A stretch of 64,000 bases of DNA from Ectopseudomonas mendocina. Lineage in GTDB: Bacteria; Pseudomonadota; Gammaproteobacteria; Pseudomonadales; Pseudomonadaceae. How positions within the stretch are numbered: the first letter of the stretch is position 1; each line of letters begins with the position of its first letter. The notes below the pieces were generated by a model. It was given only the letters and a program-made list of their open reading frames with translations. It was not told the DNA's origin and ran no database searches. Position numbers and translations under genes: made by a program. Positions 27,165 through 36,284 of the stretch are shown here, piece by piece. The DNA lies in assembly GCF_008041835.1 (NCBI RefSeq), contig NZ_VRYE01000022.1, forward strand, positions 24,092 through 88,091. Reading direction: 5' to 3'.

Positions 27165-28604
27165 ATGTTGCGCAGACTTTCCCTGGCAATCGCCGTGGCC
27201 GCCGCTTCGGTGGCTCTGGTTCAGGCCGCAGAGGCCCCGCTGTCCAGCAAGACCGACCTGGTCACCGTGTATCAGGAAGCGGCGAAGAACAACGCGGATA
27301 TCGCTGCCGCTCGCGCCGATTATCAGGCTCGCCGTGAAGTGGTGCCGCAAGCACGTGCCGGCCTGCTGCCCAACCTGTCCGCAGGCGCCAACTACGGCGA
27401 TACGCGCACCGAAATAGATTCGCCCAGCGCCACTGTCTCGCGCAGTGGTCTGGTCTATCAGGCCAACCTCAGCCAGCCGCTGTTCCGTGCCGACCGCTGG
27501 TTCCAGCTGCAGGCGGCCGAGGCCACCAGCGAGCAGGCTGCGCTGGAATTGTCTGCCACCGAGCAGAACCTGATCCTGCAGAGCGCCGAAACCTATTTCG
27601 CTGTGCTGCGCGCCCAGGACAACTTGGCCTCGACCAGGGCCGAAGAGGCGGCCTTCAAGCGTCAGTTGGATCAGGCCAACGAGCGCTTCGACGTCGGTCT
27701 GTCCGACAAGACCGACGTGCTCGAAGCGCAGGCCGGTTTCGATACCGCGCGCGCCAACCGCCTGCTCGCCGAGCGCGCGGTAGATGATGCCTTCGAAGCG
27801 CTGGTGACCCTGACCAACCGCGATTACGTGGCGGTTGAAGGGATCGTGCACAGCCTGCCGGTGCTGGCGCCAACGCCGAACGATGCCAAGTCCTGGGTCG
27901 ATACGGCGGCGGCGCAGAACCTCAACCTGCAGGCCAGCCTGTATGCGGTGACGGCTGCCGAAGAGAACCTGCGGCAGCGCAAAGCCGGCCATGCGCCGAC
28001 CCTGGATGCCGTGGCCAGTTATCAGCAGGGCGACAACGACAGCCTGGGCTTTACCAACAGTGTGGCGACTGGGCGTCCCTTCAGTGGCGACGTTTCACAG
28101 CGCTCCATCGGTCTGCAACTGAATATCCCGATCTACAGCGGTGGCCTGACCAGCTCGCAGGTACGCGAGGCCTACCAGCGCCTGGGGCAGACTGAGCAGT
28201 TGCGCGAAAGCCTGCGCCGCCAGGTGGTGCAGAACACCCGTAACCTGTTCCGCGCGGTCAATACCGATGTGGAGACCGTGCAGGCGCGGCGCCAGTCGAT
28301 CATCTCCAACCAGAGCGCGCTGGAGGCCACCGAGATCGGCTATCAGGTCGGTACCCGCAATATCGTCGACGTGCTCGACGCCCAGCGTCAGCTTTACAGC
28401 GCCGTGCGCAATTACAACGACGCACGTTACGACTACATCCTCAATAACCTGCGCCTGAAGCAGGCCGCCGGCACTCTGAGCCCGGCTGACCTGGAAGCGC
28501 TGGGCAGTTTCCTCAAGCCGGACTACAACCCGGACAAGGATTTCCTGCCGCCGGACCTGGCCTCGGCCACCGAGGATCGCCTGAAGAACAATCAGGATTT
28601 CTGA
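27165..28604 (+). CDS. TolC-family outer-membrane channel protein
   Basis: 479 residues with a signal peptide (MLRRLSLAIAVAAASVALVQA). The two-fold repeat of long helices typical of TolC is visible: LVTVYQEAAKNNADIAAARA at the start, AEENLRQRKAGHAPTLDAVA at the second repeat, and LDAQRQLYSAVRNYNDARYD near the end. TolC-type proteins form trimeric outer-membrane tunnels for type I secretion and efflux. The position next to thiC matches opmH/PA4974 of P. aeruginosa, its closest TolC relative. No adaptor or ABC gene is adjacent. A strong terminator follows. Confidence 0.9.
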   Translation: MLRRLSLAIAVAAASVALVQAAEAPLSSKTDLVTVYQEAAKNNADIAAARADYQARREVVPQARAGLLPNLSAGANYGDTRTEIDSPSATVSRSGLVYQANLSQPLFRADRWFQLQAAEATSEQAALELSATEQNLILQSAETYFAVLRAQDNLASTRAEEAAFKRQLDQANERFDVGLSDKTDVLEAQAGFDTARANRLLAERAVDDAFEALVTLTNRDYVAVEGIVHSLPVLAPTPNDAKSWVDTAAAQNLNLQASLYAVTAAEENLRQRKAGHAPTLDAVASYQQGDNDSLGFTNSVATGRPFSGDVSQRSIGLQLNIPIYSGGLTSSQVREAYQRLGQTEQLRESLRRQVVQNTRNLFRAVNTDVETVQARRQSIISNQSALEATEIGYQVGTRNIVDVLDAQRQLYSAVRNYNDARYDYILNNLRLKQAAGTLSPADLEALGSFLKPDYNPDKDFLPPDLASATEDRLKNNQDF

Positions 28605-28621
28605 GGCAAGCGCTGAGACGA

Positions 28622-28648
28622 AAAAGCCCGACGCGAGTCGGGCTTTTG
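28622..28648 (+). terminator. Intrinsic terminator after the tolC-like gene
   Basis: Stem AAAAGCCCGAC / GTCGGGCTTTT with GCGA tetraloop, 17 bases after the stop, ending in a T-run. The leading A-run makes it usable on both strands. Confidence 0.9.
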
Positions 28649-28732
28649 CTTTCAAGTGCGGTTGCGTATCAGACAGAGCGTAGGGGGCGGGTGGCGAACC
28701 GCTTCGGCCAACCAACAGTGGCCGCTCTGGAT

Positions 28733-28756
28733 GTGGTGGGCTGAAGCCCACCCTAC
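28733..28756. repeat. Short palindromic repeat (GGTGGGCTgaAGCCCACC type)
   Basis: A near-perfect hairpin ggtgggct-ga-agcccacc followed by ctac, of the kind scattered between Pseudomonas genes. It stands beside the larger REP at 28778-28843. The stretch 28649-28839 has no gene. Confidence 0.7.
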
Positions 28757-28777
28757 CTGCCCTGACGATTGCCAGGC

Positions 28778-28843
28778 GTAGCCCGGATGCAATCCGGGGA
28801 TTATCACGCGGCGTGATGCTGTCCCGGATTTCATCCGGGCTAC
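28778..28843. repeat. REP-type inverted repeat overlapping the waaA stop codon
   Basis: The left arm GTAGCCCGGATGCAATCCGG (28778-28797, continuing gga) faces the right arm TCCCGGATTTCATCCGGGCT (28822-28841, continuing ac). The centre holds a second small palindrome, ATCACGC-g-GCGTGAT. The same left arm recurs exactly at 49645. Bases CTA 28840-28842 in the right arm are the TAG stop of waaA read on the minus strand. Confidence 0.9.
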
Positions 28844-30105
28844 AGAAGGCGCTGCAAGCCCTCCAGCAATCGCTGCAGCGCGCCCTGGTTGGCCTTGAGC
28901 ACGCTCAGGCCCGCCTGGCTCATGCGCTGCATCTCGCTCGGTTCGTTCAGCAGCGTCGCAACCTTGTCCGCCAACTGCCCGGCGTTTTCCACTTCGTTCA
29001 GGGCGCCGGCTTCGCGTAACTGCGCGGCGATTTCCAGGAAGTTGAACAGGTGCGGGCCGCTCAGCACGGGCTTGCCCAACGCGGCCGGCTCCAACAGGTT
29101 ATGCCCGCCGTTGGCCACCAGGCTGCCACCGACGAAGGCGATATCCGCCAGGGCGTAGAGAAACAGTAGCTCACCCATGGTGTCGCCCAGCAGCACCTGA
29201 TCGCTGGTTTGCACGGCTTCTGCCGTGGAGCGGCGGCGAGTGGTCAGCCCTTGGCTGATGCAGAGCTCATGCACCGTGTTGAAACGCTCGGGATGACGCG
29301 GTACCAGGATCAGCAGGGCATCCGGTCGAGACTTCAGCAACTGGTGATGGGCGGCGAGGATGATCTCGTCCTCGCCGGCGTGGGTGCTGGCGGCGATCCA
29401 TATCGGTCGAGTCGTGGCCTGCCATTGCTGGCGCAGGGCATCTGCGCGTTGCAGCAGTTCAGCATCGATCTTCAGGTCGAACTTGATCGAGCCGGTCACT
29501 TCCACGCACTCGGAACGGGCGCCCAGATCGAGAAAGCGCTCGGCTTCGGTCTGAGTCTGCACGGCGATCAGCGACAGTTCGGCAAGCATCGGTGCGGTGA
29601 GCTTGCCGAACCGGGCGTAACCCCGTGCCGAGCGTTCGGACAGCCTTGCGTTGGCCAGGGCGACCGGAATGCCGCGCTTGGCGCATTGGTGGATATGGTT
29701 GGGCCACAGCTCGGTTTCCATCACCACGGCCAGGCGCGGCTGCGCGCGATCGAGAAAGCGCGCGGCGGCCCAGGGCAGGTCGTAGGGCAGGTAGCAGTGC
29801 TGCACGCTGTCGCCGAACAGTGCCTGGATGCGTTCGGAGCCGGTCGGCGTCATGCAGGTCACGGTGACCGGCAGCTCGGGATAACGCGCCTGCAGGGCGC
29901 GAATCATCGGCGCGGCGGCGATGCTTTCGCCCACCGATACCGCATGTACCCAGATGCCGCCGGGTTTCATTGCCGGCAGGCCGAGGGAGAAGCGTTCGCT
30001 GATACGCCGCGCGTAAGCCGGCGCCTTGCGCGCGCGCAGCGCCAGACGCAGGGCAATCAGGGGCAGGGCCAGGTGCAGTAGCAGGGTGTAGAGGAGTCTG
30101 TTCAT
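28840..30105 (-). CDS. waaA: Kdo (3-deoxy-D-manno-octulosonic acid) transferase
   Basis: 421 residues from ATG 30105 (MNRLLYTLLLHLALPLIALR), an N-terminal membrane anchor. The catalytic region HAVSVGESIAAAPMI contains the essential glutamate, and the donor site shows VGGSLVANGGHNLLEPAALG. WaaA moves Kdo from CMP-Kdo onto lipid IVA at the inner membrane, founding the LPS core. The length is normal, yet the TAG stop is supplied by the arm of the REP element at 28778-28843. Confidence 0.95.
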   Translation of the reverse strand: MNRLLYTLLLHLALPLIALRLALRARKAPAYARRISERFSLGLPAMKPGGIWVHAVSVGESIAAAPMIRALQARYPELPVTVTCMTPTGSERIQALFGDSVQHCYLPYDLPWAAARFLDRAQPRLAVVMETELWPNHIHQCAKRGIPVALANARLSERSARGYARFGKLTAPMLAELSLIAVQTQTEAERFLDLGARSECVEVTGSIKFDLKIDAELLQRADALRQQWQATTRPIWIAASTHAGEDEIILAAHHQLLKSRPDALLILVPRHPERFNTVHELCISQGLTTRRRSTAEAVQTSDQVLLGDTMGELLFLYALADIAFVGGSLVANGGHNLLEPAALGKPVLSGPHLFNFLEIAAQLREAGALNEVENAGQLADKVATLLNEPSEMQRMSQAGLSVLKANQGALQRLLEGLQRLL

Positions 30106-30148
30106 GGGCGCGCAGCTTATCGCCGCCGGCGATGCGCTGGAAGGGCAG

Positions 30149-31036
30149 TCATGCCTGCGGTCGCAACAGTTCGCGCGCCAGGCAGTCGGCCAGCCAGCTG
30201 GCAGCGGGGCCGAGCGCACCGTCGCGGCGGGTGACCAGCTCCACCACCAGCGGCAGCGGCGCCCAGTCGCTGCGCAGTTCCTGCAGGTGGCCCTGGTAGG
30301 TCGGGTATTGCGCCACATGGCGCGGCAGCCAGGCCCAGCCCACGCCGCGAATCACCAGCTCGGCCATCACGTAGAAGCTGTCGGCGCGCCACACCAGTGG
30401 ACTGATCTGCTCGCCGCCGGGGTAATGGCTGTCCTGCGGCGTCATCAGCAGTTGACGATGTTCGGCCAGGTCGCGACGTTCCACGCTGCCGAGTTCGGCC
30501 AGCGGGTGTTGCGGGCTGCATACCGTGACCATCTCGATGGTGCCCAGGCGCTGGCTTTCCAGTGCGCGTGGCATCTGTTCGTGATGAAACAGCAGGCCAA
30601 GATCGGCCTGGTGCTGCAGCAGCTTGCGCGCCACGTCACCCTGCGCGCCGCTGGAGAGCTGAACCTCCAGCAGGGGGAAGGCTTCGGCCAGTGCTTCCAG
30701 GCTGGCCAGCACCGGCTGATAGGGCATGGCCTCATCCTGCGCCAGGCGCAGGCGCGCCTCCTCGCCGCGTGCCAGGCCCAGTGCGCGACCATCCAGGCGC
30801 TCGCACTGCTGCAACACGCTGCGGGCCTGCTCCAGCAGCGCCGCACCTGCCTCGGTCAGTTGTGGCTGGCGACCGCTGCTGCGTTCGAAGAGGGCGACGC
30901 CCAGATCCGTTTCGAGTAGGGCGATGGCAGTGCTCACCGCCGACTGCGCGCGACCGCTTTCGCGTGCCACGGCAGAGAAGGAACGGCACTCGGCGGTGCG
31001 TACAAACAGATGGAGCTGATCGAGGTTCCAGTTCAT
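30149..31036 (-). CDS. LysR-family transcriptional regulator
   Basis: 295 residues from ATG 31036, preceded by GGAGATAGGT; an in-frame ATG 12 bases earlier is less well placed. The winged helix-turn-helix is at residues 1-60 (NLDQLHLFVRTAECRSFSAVA, then QSAVSTAIALLETDLGVALFER). The effector domain follows. It is divergent from the SMR exporter at 31121, so that gene is the likely target. A nine-base dyad with T-N11-A geometry (31036-31060) covers the ribosome binding site and the first base of the gene, suggesting autoregulation. Effector unknown. Confidence 0.88.
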   Translation of the reverse strand: MNWNLDQLHLFVRTAECRSFSAVARESGRAQSAVSTAIALLETDLGVALFERSSGRQPQLTEAGAALLEQARSVLQQCERLDGRALGLARGEEARLRLAQDEAMPYQPVLASLEALAEAFPLLEVQLSSGAQGDVARKLLQHQADLGLLFHHEQMPRALESQRLGTIEMVTVCSPQHPLAELGSVERRDLAEHRQLLMTPQDSHYPGGEQISPLVWRADSFYVMAELVIRGVGWAWLPRHVAQYPTYQGHLQELRSDWAPLPLVVELVTRRDGALGPAASWLADCLARELLRPQA

Positions 31037-31060
31037 ACCTATCTCCATTGCAGATAGGTA
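31036..31060. promoter_or_regulatory. Dyad, candidate LysR operator between the regulator and SMR gene
   Basis: TACCTATCT (31036-31044), seven-base spacer, AGATAGGTA (31052-31060): a perfect nine-base inverted repeat. It includes the ATC-N9-GAT / T-N11-A arrangement common for LysR-type sites. It overlaps the LysR start codon and Shine-Dalgarno and lies about 60 bases before the SMR gene. Confidence 0.55.
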
Positions 31061-31120
31061 ATGACTTTATCTCATCGCTATGCCGACTAGAATCGGCAGC
31101 CTCGCTCAGGAGTCGCCATC

Positions 31121-31453
31121 ATGCCCGGATACCTCTATCTCGCCATTGCCATCGCCGCCGAAGTGGTCGCCGCCACATCGATGAAGGCCATCGATGGTTT
31201 CAACAAGCCTTTGCCGCTGGTGCTGGTGGTGGGCGGCTACGGCATTGCCTTCTGGATGCTGACACTGGTGGTGCGCACCATTCCGGTGGGCGTTGCCTAC
31301 GCCATCTGGGCGGGCCTGGGCATCGTTCTGGTGAGCATCGCGGCGATGTTCATCTATCAGCAGAAACTCGATTTGCCGGCTGTGCTCGGCATGGGCCTGA
31401 TCGTCAGTGGCGTGGTGGTGATCCAGTTGTTTTCCAGCTCCACCGGCCATTGA
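31121..31453 (+). CDS. Small multidrug resistance (SMR/EmrE-type) exporter
   Basis: 110 residues with four membrane helices. The essential membrane glutamate is at position 14 (AIAAEVVAATSMKA), as in EmrE, and the second and third helices carry AYAIWAGLGIVLVS, the family signature. SMR proteins work as antiparallel dimers that exchange protons for cationic drugs or guanidinium-like compounds. Divergent from the LysR gene, which may regulate it. Confidence 0.92.
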   Translation: MPGYLYLAIAIAAEVVAATSMKAIDGFNKPLPLVLVVGGYGIAFWMLTLVVRTIPVGVAYAIWAGLGIVLVSIAAMFIYQQKLDLPAVLGMGLIVSGVVVIQLFSSSTGH

Positions 31454-31549
31454 AGCGGAGCGTCAGGGTTACGTTTGCGGCCTGAAGCTTGCCGCGTGTA
31501 GCGGCCCCGAGGGTTATACTGCGCGCCTGTTTTTCTGCGAGGCGCGTTC

Positions 31550-32725
31550 ATGTCCCAAGCTCTCAGCACCGATGTCCTGATCGTCGGCGGCGGTATCGCC
31601 GGTCTCTGGCTCAATGCGCGCCTGCGTCAGCAGGGCTTCGCCACCGTACTGCTGGAGCGCGGCAGCCTGGGCGGCGGGCAGAGTCTGAAATCGCAGGGCA
31701 TCATCCATGGCGGCGCCAAGTACGCCCTGCATGGTGCGCTGACCGGCGCTTCCGAGGCCATTGCCGACATGCCACGGCGCTGGCGCGAGGCGCTGGCGGG
31801 TAATGGCGAGCTGGATCTTTCTGGCGTGCGCATCCTCTCCGACGCGCATTACCTCTGGTCGCCCGGTACTCTGGCCGGCAACCTCACCAGCTTCTTTGCC
31901 AGCAAGGCGGTGCGCGGCCGGGTCGACCAGGTCAAGGGTGAGCAATTACCGCCGGCGCTGCAGCATCCGAAGTTCAAGGGTAAGGTCTATCGCCTGGCCG
32001 AGCTGGTGCTCGATGTGCCGAGCCTGATCGCCCGCCTGGCCGAGTTGGCTGGCGACAGCCTGCTGGCGGCCGAACGTATCGAATCGCTGCAGGACAATGG
32101 CGAGCTGTGCGGGCTGATTGTCGATGGGCGCCCGATTCGTGCGCAGCGCGTGGTGCTCAGTGCGGGAGCGGGTAACGCCGAGCTGCTTGCTGCGCTGGGT
32201 ATCGAACAGCCGGCGCAGCAGTTGCGTCCTTTGCATATGGTGCTGGCCAAGGGGCCGGCGCTGAAGCCGCTGTACGCGCATTGTCTGGGTGGTGGGCCGA
32301 AGCCGCGGGTGACCGTCACCACTCATCCGGCGGCGGACGGACAGTGGGTCTGGTACCTCGGTGGCGATCTGGCCGAAGCCGATGGTGTCGCCCGCGACGA
32401 AACGGCGCAGATTCAGGCCGCGCAAAAGGAAATGGCAGCCTTGCTGCCCTGGGTCGATCAGCGTCAGACGCGCTGGGCCACCTTGCGTGTCGACCGTGCC
32501 GAGCCGGCGCAGTCGGGCCTGGTGCGGCCTGATAACGCCTTTCTGGCCGAACAGCAGCGCCTGCTGGTGGGCTGGCCGACCAAACTGGCGCTGGCGCCGG
32601 ACTTCGCCGACCGCGTACTGGCCGCCCTGCAGCGGGATAAGGTGCAGCCGGCTGGCCATGCGCCGCTGCCTGAGCTGCCGCGCCCTGCGCTGGGCCAGCC
32701 GGTATGGGAGGCGTTGCTGCCATGA
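31550..32725 (+). CDS. FAD-dependent oxidoreductase (DAO type)
   Basis: 391 residues. The N-terminal dinucleotide-binding motif is VLIVGGGIAGLWLNARL, followed by LLERGSLGGGQSLKSQG, which resembles glycerol-3-phosphate and amino-acid oxidases. A second FAD segment, RVVLSAGAGNAELL, lies near residue 200. The last bases (ATGA) overlap the start of the aldo/keto reductase gene, so the two proteins are made together. Substrate unknown. Confidence 0.8.
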   Translation: MSQALSTDVLIVGGGIAGLWLNARLRQQGFATVLLERGSLGGGQSLKSQGIIHGGAKYALHGALTGASEAIADMPRRWREALAGNGELDLSGVRILSDAHYLWSPGTLAGNLTSFFASKAVRGRVDQVKGEQLPPALQHPKFKGKVYRLAELVLDVPSLIARLAELAGDSLLAAERIESLQDNGELCGLIVDGRPIRAQRVVLSAGAGNAELLAALGIEQPAQQLRPLHMVLAKGPALKPLYAHCLGGGPKPRVTVTTHPAADGQWVWYLGGDLAEADGVARDETAQIQAAQKEMAALLPWVDQRQTRWATLRVDRAEPAQSGLVRPDNAFLAEQQRLLVGWPTKLALAPDFADRVLAALQRDKVQPAGHAPLPELPRPALGQPVWEALLP

Positions 32726-33531
32726 GCACCCTGCACGATCTGCATCGCCCTCTGGGCTCCACCGGCTTGCGGGTTTCGCCGTTGGGCCTGGGTACGGTCA
32801 AGCTGGGGCGCGATCAGGGGGTGAAGTACCCGAATGGCTTCACCATTCCTGACGATGCGCAGGCGCGGGCCTTGCTGCAGCAGGCGCGCGAGTTGGGCAT
32901 CAACCTGATCGATACCGCGCCGGCCTACGGTATCAGCGAGCAACGCCTTGGCCCGCTGTTGCGTGGCCAGCGTGATGAGTGGGTGATCGTCAGCAAGAGC
33001 GGCGAAGAGTTCGAGCAGGGACAGTCACACTTCGACTTCTCGCCGGCGCATACGCGGCTGTCCGTCGAGCGCAGTCTCAAGCGCCTGGAAACCGATCGTA
33101 TCGACCTGTTGCTGGTGCACTCCGACGGTAACGATCTGGCAGTGCTGCGCGAGACAGGGGTGTACGAGACGCTGGCCGAGCTCAAGCGCGAAGGCAAGAT
33201 TCTCGCCTACGGCCTTTCCGGCAAGACCGTCGAGGGCGGGTTGCTGGCGTTGCAGCAGGGTGACTGCGCCATGGTCACCTACAACCTCGGCGAGCAGGGC
33301 GAAAAGCCGGTGCTCGACTACGCTGCCCGTCATGCCAAGGGCATCCTGATCAAGAAGGCGCTGGCCAGCGGTCACGCCTGCCTGGCCGAAGGGGTCGATC
33401 CGGTACGCGCCAGTTTCGAGCTGATTTTCGCGCATCCGGGAGTCAGCAGCGCCATCGTCGGCACCATCACGCCTGCGCATCTGGCGGCCAATGCCGCGAC
33501 TGTTGCGGCTATTTTGCAGGGCATCGATTAG
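32722..33531 (+). CDS. Aldo/keto reductase
   Basis: 269 residues from ATG 32722, which overlaps the upstream TGA. The catalytic tetrad of the superfamily can be placed: D and Y in IDTAPAYGISEQRLG, K in WVIVSKSG and H in LLLVHSDG. An NADPH-binding end (SSAIVGTITPAHLAANA) is present. It should reduce carbonyls to alcohols with NADPH. Coupled to the FAD oxidoreductase, so both probably act in one small pathway; the substrate is unknown. Confidence 0.88.
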   Translation: MSTLHDLHRPLGSTGLRVSPLGLGTVKLGRDQGVKYPNGFTIPDDAQARALLQQARELGINLIDTAPAYGISEQRLGPLLRGQRDEWVIVSKSGEEFEQGQSHFDFSPAHTRLSVERSLKRLETDRIDLLLVHSDGNDLAVLRETGVYETLAELKREGKILAYGLSGKTVEGGLLALQQGDCAMVTYNLGEQGEKPVLDYAARHAKGILIKKALASGHACLAEGVDPVRASFELIFAHPGVSSAIVGTITPAHLAANAATVAAILQGID

Positions 33532-33673
33532 GTCGGTCACGTCCTCTTACAGGTCCTGGGTTGTATGGAGTGGCCCGCTTGGGGCAGCCTTGAGCGGTTT
33601 TCGTCGCAGCCTGACCCGCGCGTGAGTGCCGGCTTGCTAGTCGCCTCACGCCCCGCCGGAAAGAGGAGCCGAG

Positions 33674-34582
33674 ATGCCACGTACGCTGATCCGCAAGGAC
33701 CCAAGCACGTTCAAGACCCTGCCACTGTTCGTCGAGGCCGGCCCGGATGGGCTGAGTTACCAGAGCCTGGGGCAGCCGCTGAATTTTCAGCAGATGCTCG
33801 AGCGGCGCCGCCCGCTTGAGGTGGCGAACAGCTCGCGCTTTTCCGTCGAGCTGGCCAATCTGGGCGTGTCGGTACGCCTGACCCTGCGTCTGCACGGGCG
33901 CGATTACTGGCTGCTGGTGCGCCAGCGTCGCCCGGATCGTGGCGACACCGTGCTCAAGCTGATTTCCGGCTACGTGCCGGCGCATGAGCTCAATCTGCCG
34001 TTGCTCACCGCCATTCAGGAGGTGGCCGAGGAATGTCTGCTGGAAAGCGCCGATGGCTGGTTGAGCGGGCGCTTCGGCGATACCTGGCTGCCCACGCCCT
34101 ATGAGGGCGCCCTGCGCTACCGTGAGTCCAGTCACTTCAGCCTCAGTCCGCTGTCCGGTGCAGCGCTACCGGTGCAGTGTGGCAACCTGACCCTGCTCGA
34201 GCGCCCGCGTGCCTATGTGCATCTGCCTACGGCATCCTTGCAGCTGGTCTATGACATGAGTCTGGAGCTGCCGCGCGATGCCCGCCAGCTGAGTCTGTTC
34301 CATGTCGATGAATGCCTGGAGGAGGGCCGGCTGGTGGCGCGGCTGGAGCGTCGTCGCCCGGATCTTTACCTGTTGGCGCTGCACCGGGGGGCGCCCAGTG
34401 GCGAGTTGTTCACCCTGAGCAAAGGCGAGTTGCGGCCTGCCGGTACCCGCGGCCTGTGGCTGTCGGAGAGCTTCGCCGAGCAGGAGGGCTGGCTGGTACG
34501 TGACGAGCGGGTGCGCTGGGCGGACTGGCTGCAGCGTTACGGTGTGAAGCCGCCACAGCGGCGCGCATTGGCCAGTGCTTGA
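33674..34582 (+). CDS. NUDIX-like protein with a degenerate box
   Basis: 302 residues with GAGGAG five bases before ATG 33674. Around residues 97-121 a NUDIX-like helix appears (GYVPAHELNLPLLTAIQEVA, then EECLL), in which the box arginine is glutamine and the spacing differs from GX5EX7REUXEEXGU. The rest has no motif I recognise. It is conserved near the smp/serB pair in related species as far as I recall. A hydrolase role is possible but not shown; it may only have the fold. Confidence 0.55.
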   Translation: MPRTLIRKDPSTFKTLPLFVEAGPDGLSYQSLGQPLNFQQMLERRRPLEVANSSRFSVELANLGVSVRLTLRLHGRDYWLLVRQRRPDRGDTVLKLISGYVPAHELNLPLLTAIQEVAEECLLESADGWLSGRFGDTWLPTPYEGALRYRESSHFSLSPLSGAALPVQCGNLTLLERPRAYVHLPTASLQLVYDMSLELPRDARQLSLFHVDECLEEGRLVARLERRRPDLYLLALHRGAPSGELFTLSKGELRPAGTRGLWLSESFAEQEGWLVRDERVRWADWLQRYGVKPPQRRALASA

Positions 34583-34595
34583 GTGACGCCGGGCC

Positions 34596-36110
34596 TCAGT
34601 GTGCCCGGCTGTCGTGCATGCGCGTCAGTTGCCGCTCCAGCAGGGCCGGATAAGGATCGAGCAGGCGCTCCACGCAACTGGCACCCTCCGGGCTGGCAAT
34701 CGGACGAATGCGCGCACGTTGGCGAGCGAGGGTGTCCTGGGCGACGCGCTGCTCGACCAGCAGCAGGTTGCGGCTGTGTTGTGACAGTGCCAGGGCATCC
34801 AGGGCGCTGTCGCTGAGCAGCAGCTCGGCCTGGCCCAGTTCTTCCAGATCGCTGCCCAGGGTCAGGCCCAATTGCAGCTGCAGGGTGATGCCGCTGTCGG
34901 CGACCTCGATCTGCAGGGCATGGCCCAGGGCGCGCATCAATTCGCCACAACAGATGGCGTGGGTCAGGTAGTCCTCGCCGCATTCGCGTTCGTGGAACAG
35001 CATCAGGCTGCTGCCGTCCTTGAGCGTGTGCAGTTGTCCCTGGTACAGCGCGGCAGCCTGATCGAGGCAGGCACGATAACGCTCCAGCAGTTCCATCAGG
35101 CGTGTGCGCGGCAGACGCCGTAGTTGTTCCTGAGCGCCGAGCTGAATGGCCAGCACCGCGCTGGCCTGCGATTGGTGCGGCGCTTGGGCGACGGGCGCAG
35201 CGGCTGCGGATTCGTCGCGCAGGTCGGCGAAGGGATCGTCCGGTTCAATCGCCTCGGGCCAGGGCTTGAGCGTCTCGTCGTCGCTGTCCCGTTCATCGAA
35301 GGTATGGCTGGCGCGCGGCTGTTGCGGCTCGTCGTTGTCTTTTTCCGGGAGGTAGTCGTCGACCTCGTCGAGCAGCGGCTGCTCATCCGGCTCCAACTCC
35401 GGCTCGGGCTCGGGCTTTTCCGGCACCAGGCGCGCCTGCAGCTGGCGCGCCAGATCGCCGATTTCGTCGTTGCGTCCGGCACCCGGGGCGGGGTCGTCCG
35501 GGTCGCGTAGCCACAGGCGCATCTGCAGCAGCGGCGTGGAGATGTGCCGGCCCAGGCGCATGCTCAGTGACAGCGTGAGTGCCAGCAGGATCAGGCTGAG
35601 GATGCCCATGCTTTGCAGGCTGATGGTCATCGGTTGCTGGAACTGGCTCATGTCCAAGCTAATGCGCAACTGCCCGGCCATCACCTCCTGAAAGGTGATG
35701 GAGGTGGAGTACAGACCCTCGGTTTCGCCCAACACGCTGCGCGTCGGGCGCGAGCCCGCCTCGGCAAGGATGCGGTCATCCACGCTGTAGATCGCGGCGT
35801 GCGCGACCAGTGGATTCTTCGCCAGGTTACTGAGCAGCACGTTGAGGCTGAGAATGTCGTTGGACACCAGCAGCTCGGTCGCGGAGGCGGCCGTCTGGGT
35901 GATCAGCGCCTGACCGAGGGCGTCGGCCTGCTGCTGCATGGCCTGCTTGAACTGCATGCCCATGACCCAGGCATAGATGAGCATGGCCAGCGCCACCAGC
36001 AGCAGGCTGTGGCTGGCGATGCGCAGCACCAGAGGCACGCGTCGCTGACGCAGCGCGTGGAAGATCAGGAGGAAGAAGTTATCGGGTTTGACGGGCGCGG
36101 GCCGGTTCAC
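34596..36110 (-). CDS. Smp-like membrane protein with cyclase-like C-terminal domain
   Basis: 504 residues from GTG 36110; another GTG at 36179 is possible and neither has a strong ribosome site. A membrane helix (residues ~30-52) precedes a periplasmic region, then a second helix (GILSLILLALTLSLS, near 190) and a HAMP-like linker. This is the Smp/YtjB (PF10144) layout, which also neighbours serB in E. coli. An acidic, proline-rich linker (EPELEPDEQPLLDEVDDYL) leads to a C-terminal ~150 residues patterned like class III nucleotide cyclases, without obvious metal-binding aspartates. Function unknown. Divergent from serB. Confidence 0.62.
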   Translation of the reverse strand: MNRPAPVKPDNFFLLIFHALRQRRVPLVLRIASHSLLLVALAMLIYAWVMGMQFKQAMQQQADALGQALITQTAASATELLVSNDILSLNVLLSNLAKNPLVAHAAIYSVDDRILAEAGSRPTRSVLGETEGLYSTSITFQEVMAGQLRISLDMSQFQQPMTISLQSMGILSLILLALTLSLSMRLGRHISTPLLQMRLWLRDPDDPAPGAGRNDEIGDLARQLQARLVPEKPEPEPELEPDEQPLLDEVDDYLPEKDNDEPQQPRASHTFDERDSDDETLKPWPEAIEPDDPFADLRDESAAAAPVAQAPHQSQASAVLAIQLGAQEQLRRLPRTRLMELLERYRACLDQAAALYQGQLHTLKDGSSLMLFHERECGEDYLTHAICCGELMRALGHALQIEVADSGITLQLQLGLTLGSDLEELGQAELLLSDSALDALALSQHSRNLLLVEQRVAQDTLARQRARIRPIASPEGASCVERLLDPYPALLERQLTRMHDSRAH

Positions 36111-36284
36111 AGAGCTCGGCTCTTGTCGACTGAAGTTGCCGCGCAGTATAGCGAGCGCTCTGGGGTGGGCAAAGCGCACGGCTGCCCTGATCGACGGGAA
36201 ACTGGGTAGAATGTGCGCCTTTTCGTCGGTCGGTAGTCATTTCACTGCTGGCTTGCCTCAATCGTTTGCCCTGGAGGGTGCGTC

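Noticed and set aside
36179..36284. TAGAAT at 36207-36212 as a serB promoter
   Set aside because: A -10-like box alone, without a -35 or proper extended -10, is too weak to list.
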